DNA from: a bacterium
Lineage (GTDB): Bacteria > Orphanbacterota > Orphanbacteria > Orphanbacterales > Orphanbacteraceae
DNA length: 64,000 nt
Assembly (NCBI GenBank): GCA_025782575.1
Contig: JALGYY010000004.1
Location: 167,769-231,768 of the forward strand
Reading direction: 5' to 3'
Shown: positions 34,436 to 42,896 of the stretch, one piece after another
How the letters are laid out: every line of letters begins with the position of its first letter
Position numbering within the stretch: position 1 is the stretch's first letter
Notes under the pieces: model-generated
Databases searched by the model: none
Told to the model about the DNA's origin: nothing
Seen by the model: only the letters and a program-made list of their open reading frames with translations
Made by a program: the position numbers and the translations under genes

Positions 34436-34912
34436 TTACCCGTGGTCATGTCCCGCCGTGTCATAGTGCGTCGCAAGCTGGTTGATTGCTTCGACAAGCG
34501 CCTTCGCGTGCTCGGCGCCGGTGTTCTGCTTTGCCTTCATGGCGGCTCGCATCACCGCGTGGTGGTCGGCGAGTTTGACCAGGTAGGCATCGTACCCCTC
34601 GGCCCCCTTCGCGACCGGTTTGACCTTCTGGGTCAGAAAATACTCGGCCACTGTCGTGATGATGTTCGACGCATGGTTTTCTTTTGTGTTGATCCATCGG
34701 ACGGCCTGATTGATGTCCTGCGCCGAATGGGCACTCGCCAGTTCGTTGATCAGGCGGGCCGCTTTTCCGATTGTCTCGGCGTCCTCCAGCATCGCTGTAA
34801 TACGGGCGGCATCATCATAAATACCGCAAGGCACCTGGCAATGTGCGGAAGCGATTGACGGAACGAGTAAAAACAGACTGAACGCAATTGAAACGATCAT
34901 CCGGGTCGACAT
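34436..34912 (-). CDS. sodN: Nickel-dependent superoxide dismutase, exported form
   Basis: Ni-SOD disproportionates superoxide. From ATG 34912 (preceded by AAGGAGG) the 158-residue precursor has a Sec-type signal peptide MSTRMIVSIAFSLFLLVPSI followed by ASA. The mature protein would then begin HCQVPCGIYDD, the diagnostic nickel hook with His1, Cys2 and Cys6. The remainder is the expected helical bundle. Cleavage by ordinary signal peptidase after ASA would expose His1. Known Ni-SODs usually carry a short propeptide removed by SodX, and no sodX gene is adjacent. The mature length is about 135, a little over the usual 117. Confidence 0.93.
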   Translation of the reverse strand: MSTRMIVSIAFSLFLLVPSIASAHCQVPCGIYDDAARITAMLEDAETIGKAARLINELASAHSAQDINQAVRWINTKENHASNIITTVAEYFLTQKVKPVAKGAEGYDAYLVKLADHHAVMRAAMKAKQNTGAEHAKALVEAINQLATHYDTAGHDHG

Positions 34913-34973
34913 GGATGTCCTCCTTAGACAGGGTGTGTGCTCGATCGGCCCCAACCTTACCACGGTGCGTCCT

Positions 34974-36071
34974 TTATAGGAAACGGTAGGTCAGCCCGAT
35001 CCCGAGAGTTTGCTTGAACTGGCCGGACCCGCGGATGGCGTTCCGGATATCGTCCGGATTGGAGAGCGTTCCGTCATCCGCGATGTCCGCGCCCACGCTG
35101 TTGTCGAAACGATCGTAAATCCACCGCGTGTACAGATTGACTGAAATGATCTTCGTGATCTGTGTCGTAAAAATATTCTCCCAGTCGACGTCCATTGTGG
35201 TCGTGTAATCAGCTACGTCCGGACTGATACCGGCCGCCACAAGCTGGTCTTCCGTCAGACCCTCGATCGCGCTTTTGTCCGAGAAAAAGATCGGCTGGTA
35301 AAGGGAAAGCTTGGATGTCCAGGTAACCCGGTCCTCTAGAATCTTTGCTTTATAGTCTGTCACCCACTCGAGGCCGCCGTCATTCGTGGCTATCGTTTCC
35401 GTTTCCGTGTCAAGACCGTCGACGTTGTCCTGGTCCAGGAACAGCCGGCGGGAGCTTTGCCGGAACGTAAAACCGAACCGGCTGAGTAGAGAGCGATCCT
35501 CTTTGTCGAGGAACTTCTTGGCCACACCGCCCGATTCCTTGAACTTGAGCGGATTCAGCGTGAGTGTCCGGCCGTTCAGATCAGATGCGTCCTGGAACTG
35601 GCTCTCAAATCGGCCAGATACAAAGGGATCGACCACCCATCCCATGGTGAAGCGGAAGATGGTTTCGTAGTCGATCAGATCGGTTGATTTCTCGGGCTTC
35701 TCCCATCGACGCTCAAAATCGCCGGAGGCGGTCGTATCGACCACCTGTTGATGTGTCTGCCCATAAGCCAGTTTAAGCGTGTTGTACCAGTTTACTTTTG
35801 GGGTGAACTGATTTTCCAGCGTTCCGTTCGTAATAAAAGCCCAGACGAGCGAACCTTTGTCACCGCCGGACCAGTTGTCGCTGTAGGCGCTTTGAGTAAA
35901 ATTGAATCCTGATTCGAGGGTCGGATAAAACCGACCCAGTTCGAGCACGCGCTCCTCTTCGTCATCGGCGAGCACGGAGCCCGCCGTGATCGCCGCTACC
36001 GCGACAAACGCGGCGATGACCATTGCGTGCCGAGTTCCCCGCCCGGCCCAGTTCCGTTTCATTTGCATCAA
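34974..36071 (-). CDS. DUF3078-like outer-membrane beta-barrel protein
   Basis: The 365-residue product has a signal peptide (cleavage near VLA). It begins with GFNFTQSAYSDNWSGGDKGSLVWAF, matching the N-terminal N-x-x-Q-x-A-x-x-N-W-x-G-G pattern of DUF3078 barrels of the FCB group. Alternating strands continue to a C-terminal LGIGLTYRFL with terminal aromatic/hydrophobic residues. Function is unknown. It lies 62 bases upstream of sodN on the same strand and may be co-transcribed with it. Confidence 0.8.
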   Translation of the reverse strand: MMQMKRNWAGRGTRHAMVIAAFVAVAAITAGSVLADDEEERVLELGRFYPTLESGFNFTQSAYSDNWSGGDKGSLVWAFITNGTLENQFTPKVNWYNTLKLAYGQTHQQVVDTTASGDFERRWEKPEKSTDLIDYETIFRFTMGWVVDPFVSGRFESQFQDASDLNGRTLTLNPLKFKESGGVAKKFLDKEDRSLLSRFGFTFRQSSRRLFLDQDNVDGLDTETETIATNDGGLEWVTDYKAKILEDRVTWTSKLSLYQPIFFSDKSAIEGLTEDQLVAAGISPDVADYTTTMDVDWENIFTTQITKIISVNLYTRWIYDRFDNSVGADIADDGTLSNPDDIRNAIRGSGQFKQTLGIGLTYRFL

Positions 36072-36089
36072 TCTCCTGTTCCTGTCTGA

Positions 36090-36911
36090 TTAACCCGCGG
36101 CCTGTCCCACATGGTGAACGACCTGCTGCGGGTAGGGGATGTCGATCCCGTTCTTGTCGAATTCCTTTTTGATCGCCTCGGTCAGGTCGAACCGCACGCT
36201 CCAGTAGTCCGGAGAATTCACCCAGGGGCGGACGATGAAGTTGACACTGGAGTCGGCGAGTTCCGATACGGCGATTGTCGGGGCGGGGTCTTTCAGTATG
36301 CGATCGTCCGCCTGAATGATGCGGGTCATGATGTCGCGCGCCTTGTCGATCGGCGAGTTGTAGCCGATTCCCATGACAAGGTCGATGCGGCGCGTATCAT
36401 ATCCGCCGTAATTCTTGATGACGTCACCATAGATCGTACCGTTCGGAACGATTATTTTTACGTTATCGCCCGTCGCGACGGTTGTGCTGAAGATTCCGAT
36501 CTCCTTGACCGAGCCGGCGACGCCAGCCGCGTTCACGAAATCACCCACCTTGAAAGGGCGGAAGAGCAGAATCATTACGCCGGAGGCGAAATTCGCGAGA
36601 GATCCCTGGAGGGCAAAACCGACCGCGAAGCCGGCCGCGCCGAGAATCGCAACGAACGACGCCGTTTCAATTCCGAAGCGACCGAGAACGGCCACGACTG
36701 TAATGATCAGCACCATGTAATAGACAATACTGCCGACGAATTTCGCGAGACTCTTGTCAACGTTCCCGCGGGTCATTGTCCTGATGATGACCCGGCGGAA
36801 GAAACCGGCCGCAAACCGGCCGACAATGAGAGTTACGATGGCAAGCAGGACTGTCGTGCCTAACGCGGTTATCCTCGCCATCATTTCCGGTGACAGGGAA
36901 TCCATAATCAT
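36090..36911 (-). CDS. mscS: Small-conductance mechanosensitive channel MscS
   Basis: MscS opens under membrane tension to release solutes during hypo-osmotic shock. The 273 residues have three TMs (about 15-37, 55-80 and 85-115). The pore helix GAAGFAVGFALQGSLANFASGVMIL has the conserved Gly/Ala packing. The cytoplasmic beta domain carries GDNVKIIVPNGTIYGDVIKNY. GAGAGGAG precedes ATG 36911. It is adjacent to mscL on the same strand. Confidence 0.95.
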   Translation of the reverse strand: MIMDSLSPEMMARITALGTTVLLAIVTLIVGRFAAGFFRRVIIRTMTRGNVDKSLAKFVGSIVYYMVLIITVVAVLGRFGIETASFVAILGAAGFAVGFALQGSLANFASGVMILLFRPFKVGDFVNAAGVAGSVKEIGIFSTTVATGDNVKIIVPNGTIYGDVIKNYGGYDTRRIDLVMGIGYNSPIDKARDIMTRIIQADDRILKDPAPTIAVSELADSSVNFIVRPWVNSPDYWSVRFDLTEAIKKEFDKNGIDIPYPQQVVHHVGQAAG

Positions 36912-37038
36912 GCTCCTCTCGCCGGGGTTCCGGGGCGCCGGCTCTCAAGGAAGAAGCCCGGGTCGGCAAGCAACCAGGGCCCCCTCGGTCAGGGTTGTCC
37001 CGCGAGAATGGAGCGAGCCGTCCCCGCGGAGCAGTTCT

Positions 37039-37455
37039 CTATTTTGCCTTCAAAAGGTCGCGGATCTCTGTGAGAAGCGTCTCTTCGGCCGACGGCTTCG
37101 GCGGCGGAGCGGGCTTCTCTTCTTCTTTCTTCTTGAAGCGGTTCACCTGCTTCACAAGCATGAAGACGCAGAAGGCGACGATGATGAAATCGAACACCGT
37201 GTTCAGCCAGGCGCCGTAGGCGATAATCGGAGCACTCGCTTCGCGCGCGGCGGCGAATGTTTCGAAAGTCTCGTCGCTCAGGTTTACATAGAGACTCGAA
37301 AAATCGAGCCCCCCCATGAGCTTTCCGATCGGGGGCATCAGCACGTCTTTCACGAATGAGCTGATGATCTTCCCGAACGCCGCACCAATGATGATACCGA
37401 TCGCCATGTCGAGAACATTGCCCTTCATGGCAAAGTCCTTGAACTCCTTCAGCAT
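37039..37455 (-). CDS. mscL: Large-conductance mechanosensitive channel MscL
   Basis: MscL is the last-resort osmotic release valve. Its 138 residues include TM1 with the signature [31 protein letters not shown], a periplasmic loop, TM2 ([26 protein letters not shown]) and a C-terminal bundle preceded by a charged Lys/Glu/Pro linker. A GGAGG-type site precedes the start. It lies 127 bases upstream of mscS. Confidence 0.97.
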   Translation of the reverse strand: MLKEFKDFAMKGNVLDMAIGIIIGAAFGKIISSFVKDVLMPPIGKLMGGLDFSSLYVNLSDETFETFAAAREASAPIIAYGAWLNTVFDFIIVAFCVFMLVKQVNRFKKKEEEKPAPPPKPSAEETLLTEIRDLLKAK

Positions 37456-37708
37456 GCCGTTTCCTCCTTGCTTGTGACGAATTGCTAACGAGTCTTGAAT
37501 GCCGATTCCGCCCTCAGGACAAGCCCTTCAACGCTCTTGGTCGCGCTCGAATCATCCAATGCGTAATCTCCCGGGGAGCATTCTTTCAGCCGGAAAGCCT
37601 CACCGCAATCAAAAAGGGGAGGGTTTCCAAGATGGAGGCCGCGCACTCCACCAACTGGAGACAACGGTAGTTGTGGCGTGAGGCCTGCCCCCGAGCCACG
37701 ACCTCTCG

Positions 37709-38434
37709 CTATCCGAAGACCTTTCGGAGAAGGGCGGTCGTTCTGGCGGCCGGGTCTTCGCGGATCTTTTTTTCTTCACCCGCGAGAGTGTCGAACAATC
37801 CGCCGAGCGCCTTCTCGGTAATGTGGCCGTCGAGATCGATAGAGGGCTTCGAAACAAATGGAATGCGGGAATACTTGTCGAGCAGTTCGTTATATGTGTT
37901 GTACACGCCGACCTCCTGCATCTTCTCGGTCACGATCGGCCGAAATTTTGTTCGAAGGCGATCGGAGGTGTGGGCGTAGAAATAATCAGTTGCAGAGCGA
38001 TCTCCCCCGTTCAGGATGCCCATCGCGTCGGAAAGAGTCATTTCCGTAATGGCGAGCCAGAAGACATCTTTCGCCTCACCGGCGGCCATTTCGGCCGCCC
38101 GGTTCATGGCCAGTTCGAATTCATCAACAGGCTTGTTGATCCCGATGCCCCGGAGAGTGCTCGCCACGGTTTCGAATTCCTTCGGCAGGGGGATTCTGAT
38201 CAGCGGATTCCCGAAGAAACCGTCTTCTTTGCTGGTGGTGATTACCGAACGATCCGTGCCGATATGGAGCGCTTCTTTGAGACCGGCCGCGACCGTCCCT
38301 TCATCGAGCGCCCCTCCTGCACCCCCGAGAATCGTCCCGAGTGGGATGTCGGATGCTGTGCAGCCGGAAAGGGTAAGCGCAAAAGCCAGAACGATTGTTG
38401 CGGACAGAGTTTTCATAATCCGTTTCTGAAACAT
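37709..38434 (-). CDS. DUF4197-family lipoprotein
   Basis: This 241-residue protein starts with a signal sequence ending in the lipobox ALTLSGCTA, so it should be a membrane-anchored periplasmic protein. The body (GLKEALHIGTDRSV, GFFGNPLIRIPLP, MNRAAEMAAGEAKDVFW) is typical of DUF4197, for which no function is established. ATG 38434 has AGGGG about nine bases upstream; ATG 38416 is an alternative. No operon partner is visible. Confidence 0.83.
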   Translation of the reverse strand: MFQKRIMKTLSATIVLAFALTLSGCTASDIPLGTILGGAGGALDEGTVAAGLKEALHIGTDRSVITTSKEDGFFGNPLIRIPLPKEFETVASTLRGIGINKPVDEFELAMNRAAEMAAGEAKDVFWLAITEMTLSDAMGILNGGDRSATDYFYAHTSDRLRTKFRPIVTEKMQEVGVYNTYNELLDKYSRIPFVSKPSIDLDGHITEKALGGLFDTLAGEEKKIREDPAARTTALLRKVFG

Positions 38435-38771
38435 GATTGGTAACCCCTGTTCGGAGTGAAGATCATTGTTGGTGGCCGGTTTCAGAATCATCGACCGGTT
38501 TCACTGCCCGAGAGTCACATTGGAGAGCCGATTCTGGCAACGAAAACCGCGCGCCAGTCCGCGAACTTGTGACTTTTCCTGGCCCGTTCGCGTCCATAGC
38601 ATCGAATAGGTCGACACCTGTCGTTTAGGGAACCGGGGAGTCGTGGTACCGTTTCTTCCGAGCCCCTTTCTCCGTCTGCCCGTTTCTTTCCGAGGGAGGA
38701 AAGTAGTGCGCGGTTCCCCGCTTCGTTATATTAGAGACAACTCTTCACCCATTTTCGAGGATGTTGCTGTC
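38435..38771 (+). other. Intergenic region upstream of the N-formylglutamate amidohydrolase-like gene
   Basis: This 337-base gap between divergent genes contains no convincing RNA or small gene. A -10-like TATATT at 38727-38732 lies about 40 bases before the rightward start, without a recognisable -35. The reading frame is open back to 38643, but that segment looks non-coding. Confidence 0.4.
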
Positions 38772-39578
38772 ATGTCCAAGCTCTCTTTTCCCGCCCCGCC
38801 GGCATGGACAGTCGTTCCGGGAGACGGCCCGGTTATCGGCGTGGCGCTCCACGACGGGCACCATGTCCGCCCTGAAATTCTCTCCCACATGGTGATCAGC
38901 GAGGACGACCGTCTTCGCGAAGAAGATCCGCTTACAGGTGATTGGGTAGGCGTGGGGGCGACGCAGGTTGTGGTGCATCGATCCCGCTTCGAACTCGACC
39001 TGAACCGTCCCCGGGAGCGGGCGATCTATCGCACCCCCGAAGAAGCGTGGGGACTCGTGGTCTGGAAGGAGATCCCGCCACGTGCCCTGCTCGAGCAATC
39101 GCTTGCAGCATACGATCAGTTCTATCGTGAGATGTTCGAGTTGCTCTGCGACATTGAATCCCGTCACGGGTATTTTGTCGTGTACGACTTGCACAGCTAC
39201 AACTATCGGCGCTACGGCAGGAACGCTCCGCCGGAGCCGGCGATCGAAAACCCCGAGATCGACGTAGACGCGACCCCTGTCGACAAAGAGCGTTGGGGCG
39301 CGCTGCTCGACCGATTCTTAAGTGATCTCAGGGGCTACGAATTTCAAGGTCGGCGGCTTGATGTCCGTACCAACATCAAGTTTCCTGGCAGCCACTTTGC
39401 ACAATGGGTCTGCCGGAACTTCCCGGAGACAGGTCTGGCGCTCAGTGTTGAAGTGCGGAAATTCTTCATGGATGAGTGGGACGGAACTCCGTTCAGGGAA
39501 ACTGTGGACGAAGTGGGGGAACTGCTCCGCGCGACCGTTCCCGGAGTACTCTCGGAACTGAGTCGGGCGAAGGCCTAG
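38772..39578 (+). CDS. N-formylglutamate amidohydrolase family protein
   Basis: The 268-residue protein matches the FGase fold: GVALHDGHHVRPEI near the N-terminus carries His residues of the zinc site, DLNRPRERAIY is a family motif and VVYDLHSYNYRR supplies another metal ligand. Family members remove formyl from N-formylglutamate in histidine degradation or act on related amides. No hut genes are nearby, so the substrate is uncertain. The start is chosen at MSKLSFPAPP, with GAGGA about 10 bases upstream. Confidence 0.85.
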   Translation: MSKLSFPAPPAWTVVPGDGPVIGVALHDGHHVRPEILSHMVISEDDRLREEDPLTGDWVGVGATQVVVHRSRFELDLNRPRERAIYRTPEEAWGLVVWKEIPPRALLEQSLAAYDQFYREMFELLCDIESRHGYFVVYDLHSYNYRRYGRNAPPEPAIENPEIDVDATPVDKERWGALLDRFLSDLRGYEFQGRRLDVRTNIKFPGSHFAQWVCRNFPETGLALSVEVRKFFMDEWDGTPFRETVDEVGELLRATVPGVLSELSRAKA

Positions 39579-39590
39579 GCGGCCGGAGGG

Positions 39591-40004
39591 CTACAGCTTC
39601 GAAGCGATCTTTTTAGCAATACCAGCCAGCTCTTCGGGCGGCGGCTCGGAGATATTCCACTCAATGCCGAGGCCGGAATTGTCTTCGTATTTCGGAATGA
39701 TATGGAAGTGTACGTGGAAGACCGCCTGATGGGCGTGGGCACCGTTGTTCTGCAGGACATTATAGGAGGAGGCGCCTGTAGCGGCGACCACGGCGCGAGC
39801 GAGGCGTGGCAAGACACGGCCCAATGCGGCAGCGGAGTCGTCAGACAACTCCCCGAGCATTTTCGCCGGTTCTTTAGGAATCACAAGAGTATGCCCGAGG
39901 CTGATCGGGTTGACGTCCATGAAGGCGAGTACGTTTTCGTCTTCATAGATCTTGTGACAGGGAACCTTTCCGTCGAGGATCTTCTGAAAGATCGTATCCG
40001 CCAC
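39591..40004 (-). CDS. HIT-family nucleotide hydrolase/transferase
   Basis: This is a 137-residue histidine-triad protein of the HINT/Fhit-like branch with the catalytic HVHFHIIP motif near residue 97, plus MDVNPISLGHTLVIPKEP. Such proteins hydrolyse adenosine phosphoramidates or dinucleoside polyphosphates. It lies 11 bases downstream of rpmG on the same strand and is convergent with the preceding gene. Confidence 0.94.
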   Translation of the reverse strand: MADTIFQKILDGKVPCHKIYEDENVLAFMDVNPISLGHTLVIPKEPAKMLGELSDDSAAALGRVLPRLARAVVAATGASSYNVLQNNGAHAHQAVFHVHFHIIPKYEDNSGLGIEWNISEPPPEELAGIAKKIASKL

Positions 40005-40015
40005 GTCGCCGTCTC

Positions 40016-40195
40016 CTATCGAATCTCTTTATGGACCGTGTGTCGGCGAAGGCTCGGGTTGTACTTCTTGAGCTCCAACCGCTCCGGGTGCTGCTGCTTG
40101 TTTTTAGACGTTCTGTAGCGGGAGGGGGATTTTCCCAATTTCCGCGCCTCAGTACACTCGATTGTGATCTGGACGCGAGCGCCTTTCTTGGCCAT
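40016..40195 (-). CDS. rpmG: Ribosomal protein bL33
   Basis: The 59-residue product begins [18 protein letters not shown] and contains [33 protein letters not shown], the bL33 family sequence. It keeps the N-terminal Cys but lacks the downstream C-x-x-C pair, so it is the zinc-independent (C-minus) form. It is followed by the HIT gene. The usual partners tRNA-Trp, secE and nusG are not present here. Confidence 0.95.
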   Translation of the reverse strand: MAKKGARVQITIECTEARKLGKSPSRYRTSKNKQQHPERLELKKYNPSLRRHTVHKEIR

Positions 40196-40580
40196 TTCGG
40201 ACTCCTTACGATTATGCCCCTCCAGGGGGCCTGTTCAACCGAAACAGTATAGCGAAATCGGGGGTGGGAGGCAAGGCGGGATATTCGCTAACACGGCAGA
40301 GGAGCAGGAGGGGAGCCATATTGTTCAGAGAGCGGGTAAAACCATGGGTTGGACCACATGCCTAGTGCAGGGAATCAGCCACAGTGCCCATGACAACAAA
40401 GAACGAAAACAACCAGAAAGGTGACTATGAGACGCATGTCACTGCTCCCTTCGAGCGCCGAGGCCTCAAACTCAAATGAACCGGGATAGATGGGACTCTG
40501 GTGCGCGAAATGCGTCCCATATCCAAGTTACGCACACAAAGGGGGAGTGTCAAACAATTGGCGAGCGATCACGAAAAAGC
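40196..40580. other. Intergenic region between rpmG and nhaR-like gene
   Basis: About 385 bases have no open frame with family resemblance, and no tRNA or clear terminator was seen. A GC-rich hairpin CCCCTCCAGGGGG near 40217-40229 could act on rpmG transcription. Confidence 0.4.
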
Positions 40581-41489
40581 CTAAGCCCCACCTTCGAAAA
40601 GACGCCCTTTGGCGTTCTCCACAAGCGCGGCCACGAGGGGATGATCGAACTTTCTTCTGAGCGAGATTGCATAGAACTGCTCTCGTACGGACTCCAATCG
40701 CCCGACGACCCGAACGGCGTACTGTTTCAGGATCTCCTGCTCGGTAATGTCTGGTGCAGCAAACAAGCCCTTGCCGGCCTGGCCGAACGTCTTGAGTAGA
40801 GCACTATCCTGAAACTCAGCCACGACCACCGGGTGGATATCCTCCGTCTCAAACCAACGATCCAGCGATTGACGTAACGCGGTCCCTTCGGTTGGCAGAA
40901 GGAAAGGCGCCCCGTTGACGGAGCCCGGGAATCCGCGCCGGTATGACTCGGCCAGATCATTTGCCCCAAAAACAGAGACGCCACACTCCCCAAGCAGATG
41001 ACTGAATACTCGCACCCTGACTTGAGAACCAGCCGGGCGGTCAGACAAGACAAGGTGCAAATCGTGAGCCGCCAGCCGCATCAGCAATTCGGTAACGGGG
41101 GCTTCGTGACAAATCAGGCGGACGCCCTCGGGCATTGACAGGACAGGTTCGAGGAGCCGGTGGGCGACCAGCTTCGGCAGCACGTCAGCAATCCCGATGG
41201 TCACACGCAGGGGTCTGCCTGCTGACCGTCCCGCCAGAGTATCGAGCAGCTCCTGGCCGAGGCTGAAAATCTCATCGGCGTACCGCAGTACCGATCGGCC
41301 CGTATCGGTCAATACCAGATTCCGACCCGTCCGTGAGAAGAGTTGCTCGCCGAGCTGACTTTCGAGTGCCTTGATCTGTGCCGATATCGTTGGTTGTGCC
41401 AGCCCCAGTTTCCGGCAAGCAGCCGCGATGGTCCCCTCTTTGGCGACCACCCAGAAGTAGAGAAGGTGGTGATAGTTAAGCCAGTCCAT
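40581..41489 (-). CDS. nhaR: LysR-family regulator, NhaR-like
   Basis: The 302-residue protein starts MDWLNYHHLLYFWVVAKEGT with a winged helix-turn-helix (about 6-64: AAACRKLGLAQPTISAQIKALESQLG) that closely follows the NhaR subgroup, whose members respond to Na+/alkaline stress. The effector domain occupies 90-300. It is divergent from the baeRF-like/Usp pair, and a T-N11-A palindrome lies in the divergent gap. The regulated genes are therefore probably those neighbours; no nhaA antiporter is present. Confidence 0.87.
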   Translation of the reverse strand: MDWLNYHHLLYFWVVAKEGTIAAACRKLGLAQPTISAQIKALESQLGEQLFSRTGRNLVLTDTGRSVLRYADEIFSLGQELLDTLAGRSAGRPLRVTIGIADVLPKLVAHRLLEPVLSMPEGVRLICHEAPVTELLMRLAAHDLHLVLSDRPAGSQVRVRVFSHLLGECGVSVFGANDLAESYRRGFPGSVNGAPFLLPTEGTALRQSLDRWFETEDIHPVVVAEFQDSALLKTFGQAGKGLFAAPDITEQEILKQYAVRVVGRLESVREQFYAISLRRKFDHPLVAALVENAKGRLFEGGA

Positions 41490-41496
41490 GGCACTT

Positions 41497-41519
41497 AGGA
41501 AAACATAGATTAAACCTAT
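41497..41519. promoter_or_regulatory. LysR-type operator candidate (T-N11-A palindrome)
   Basis: ATAG at 41505-41508 is mirrored by CTAT at 41516-41519 around an AT-rich centre, giving T-N11-A from 41506 to 41518. Wider TAGG/CCTA arms surround it. It lies 16-30 bases from the nhaR-like start, where LysR proteins autoregulate and control the divergent gene. Confidence 0.5.
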
Positions 41520-41628
41520 GAATCAACTCTTATTATCTGTGGATCCGATGAGTGCTTTCCCGTGTAACACCACTAGGCCACCGAGAACACGCGCCGAACT
41601 GCCGGAATCTCTGACCGAGGGGGACAAA

Positions 41629-42813
41629 ATGGAACTCCGGATGCTGCAAGAGCACATTCGAGTGCTGGCGACTGTCCAAGAAACAGAAGATCTGATGCTG
41701 AGCTGCTATGCCAATTTCGAGCAGGGTCGCCGCAAGCACTCGCTGGCAGAGATTCGCGCGGCCGCGCGGGGAGTGAGGGCAAGCATAGACCCACCCATGC
41801 GCCCCGCTTTTGAGGAGGCGTTGCGCAAGATAGTTGATGCCCTCGGCTCGAAGGTTGCGCGAAGCACAAAAGGCGTTGCCGTATTCGCCCGCGCCGGCGA
41901 GAGCCCGTTCTTTCTGGCCCTGCCGTTCGAGGCCCCGCTGCCCAATTGGTTCTTTGCCGACAGGGTGCCCAATATTTATCACCTCGTGGAGCTGAAAGAT
42001 ACTTATGACAGATATGTTGTCCTGATCGCTCATGAAGATCGGGCGCGCATTCTCGAGGTGAACCTGGGTGCCGCCACGAAGGAGCTGTGGGTTTCCCAAC
42101 CAGCATTACGCGAGCGCGTCGGTCGGGAGTGGACGCGCGACCACTACCAGAATCATCGCCGCGATCGCGGAGACAAATTCATCAAAGAGAAGATTGAAAT
42201 CCTCGACAAGCTCATGTCGGCAGAGGGCCATACGTATCTAGTCCTGGCCGGCAGCCCCAGGGTAGTCAACCTTCTTCTGAAGAAACTGCCTCGAAGACTT
42301 GCCGACAAGGTTGTCGATGTCCTTCAGGCGACCTCACAAGATGCAACCGCCGACGTGGTGTCTGCCACGCTGTCGAGCTTCGTAGAACATGAATTACGCG
42401 AGTCCCTCGCTACGGCGCAGCTTCTCAAGTCCACGCTGCGACGAGGTGGTCTCGCTGTGGCCGGTACGGCCCCGACCCTTGCTGCACTACGAAGCGCCCA
42501 AACAGATATTCTTGTTCTCGCGGATTGGTACAGCCCTCCGCCCGGATGGCGGTGTTTCCAGTGCGGACACATCGATGCGGAAGAGTTGAAACCCATCTCA
42601 TGCGCGGAGTGCCACCAAGGCCGGTTCCGGGAGGTAGATCTCAAATCGGAAATGGTCCGACTCGCGGAACGTCTCGGGTGCGTGGTGGAAATCGTTCGAG
42701 AGAGCGACACGTTGCTGGAATGCGGAGGAGTCGGTTGTACCCTGCGTTACTGGCTCCCCGAGCAACACGCACAGCAAGAGATGAGAGAATCCCACGAGAT
42801 GTTCACGACGTGA
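41629..42813 (+). CDS. baeRF-like (bacterial archaeo-eukaryotic release factor-like) protein with zinc ribbon
   Basis: The 394-residue product resembles bacterial eRF1-like proteins: a central domain (VVLIAHEDRARILEVNLG, DKFIKEKIEILDKLM) and an eRF1 domain 3-like part (LVLAGSPRVVNLLLKKLP, ALRSAQTDILVLAD). A C-terminal zinc ribbon of two Cys pairs follows (CFQCGHIDAEELKPISCAEC). The GGQ peptidyl-hydrolysis motif was not seen, so a ribosome-rescue or hibernation role is inference. I chose ATG 41629 because of GAGGGGG six bases upstream and a plausible operator before it; the frame is open to 41518. Confidence 0.65.
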   Translation: MELRMLQEHIRVLATVQETEDLMLSCYANFEQGRRKHSLAEIRAAARGVRASIDPPMRPAFEEALRKIVDALGSKVARSTKGVAVFARAGESPFFLALPFEAPLPNWFFADRVPNIYHLVELKDTYDRYVVLIAHEDRARILEVNLGAATKELWVSQPALRERVGREWTRDHYQNHRRDRGDKFIKEKIEILDKLMSAEGHTYLVLAGSPRVVNLLLKKLPRRLADKVVDVLQATSQDATADVVSATLSSFVEHELRESLATAQLLKSTLRRGGLAVAGTAPTLAALRSAQTDILVLADWYSPPPGWRCFQCGHIDAEELKPISCAECHQGRFREVDLKSEMVRLAERLGCVVEIVRESDTLLECGGVGCTLRYWLPEQHAQQEMRESHEMFTT

Positions 42814-42896
42814 AATCGTCGACCCGATAGAGGGAGAGCGTGATGGCGTCATGATCGTAGCCTGTCAAGAACGACCCCGGGACGCGGGAGGATAAA

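Noticed and set aside
40196-40580. tRNA-Trp or other small RNA next to rpmG
   Set aside because: Scanning for cloverleaf-like stems and TTCAA arms gave nothing convincing.
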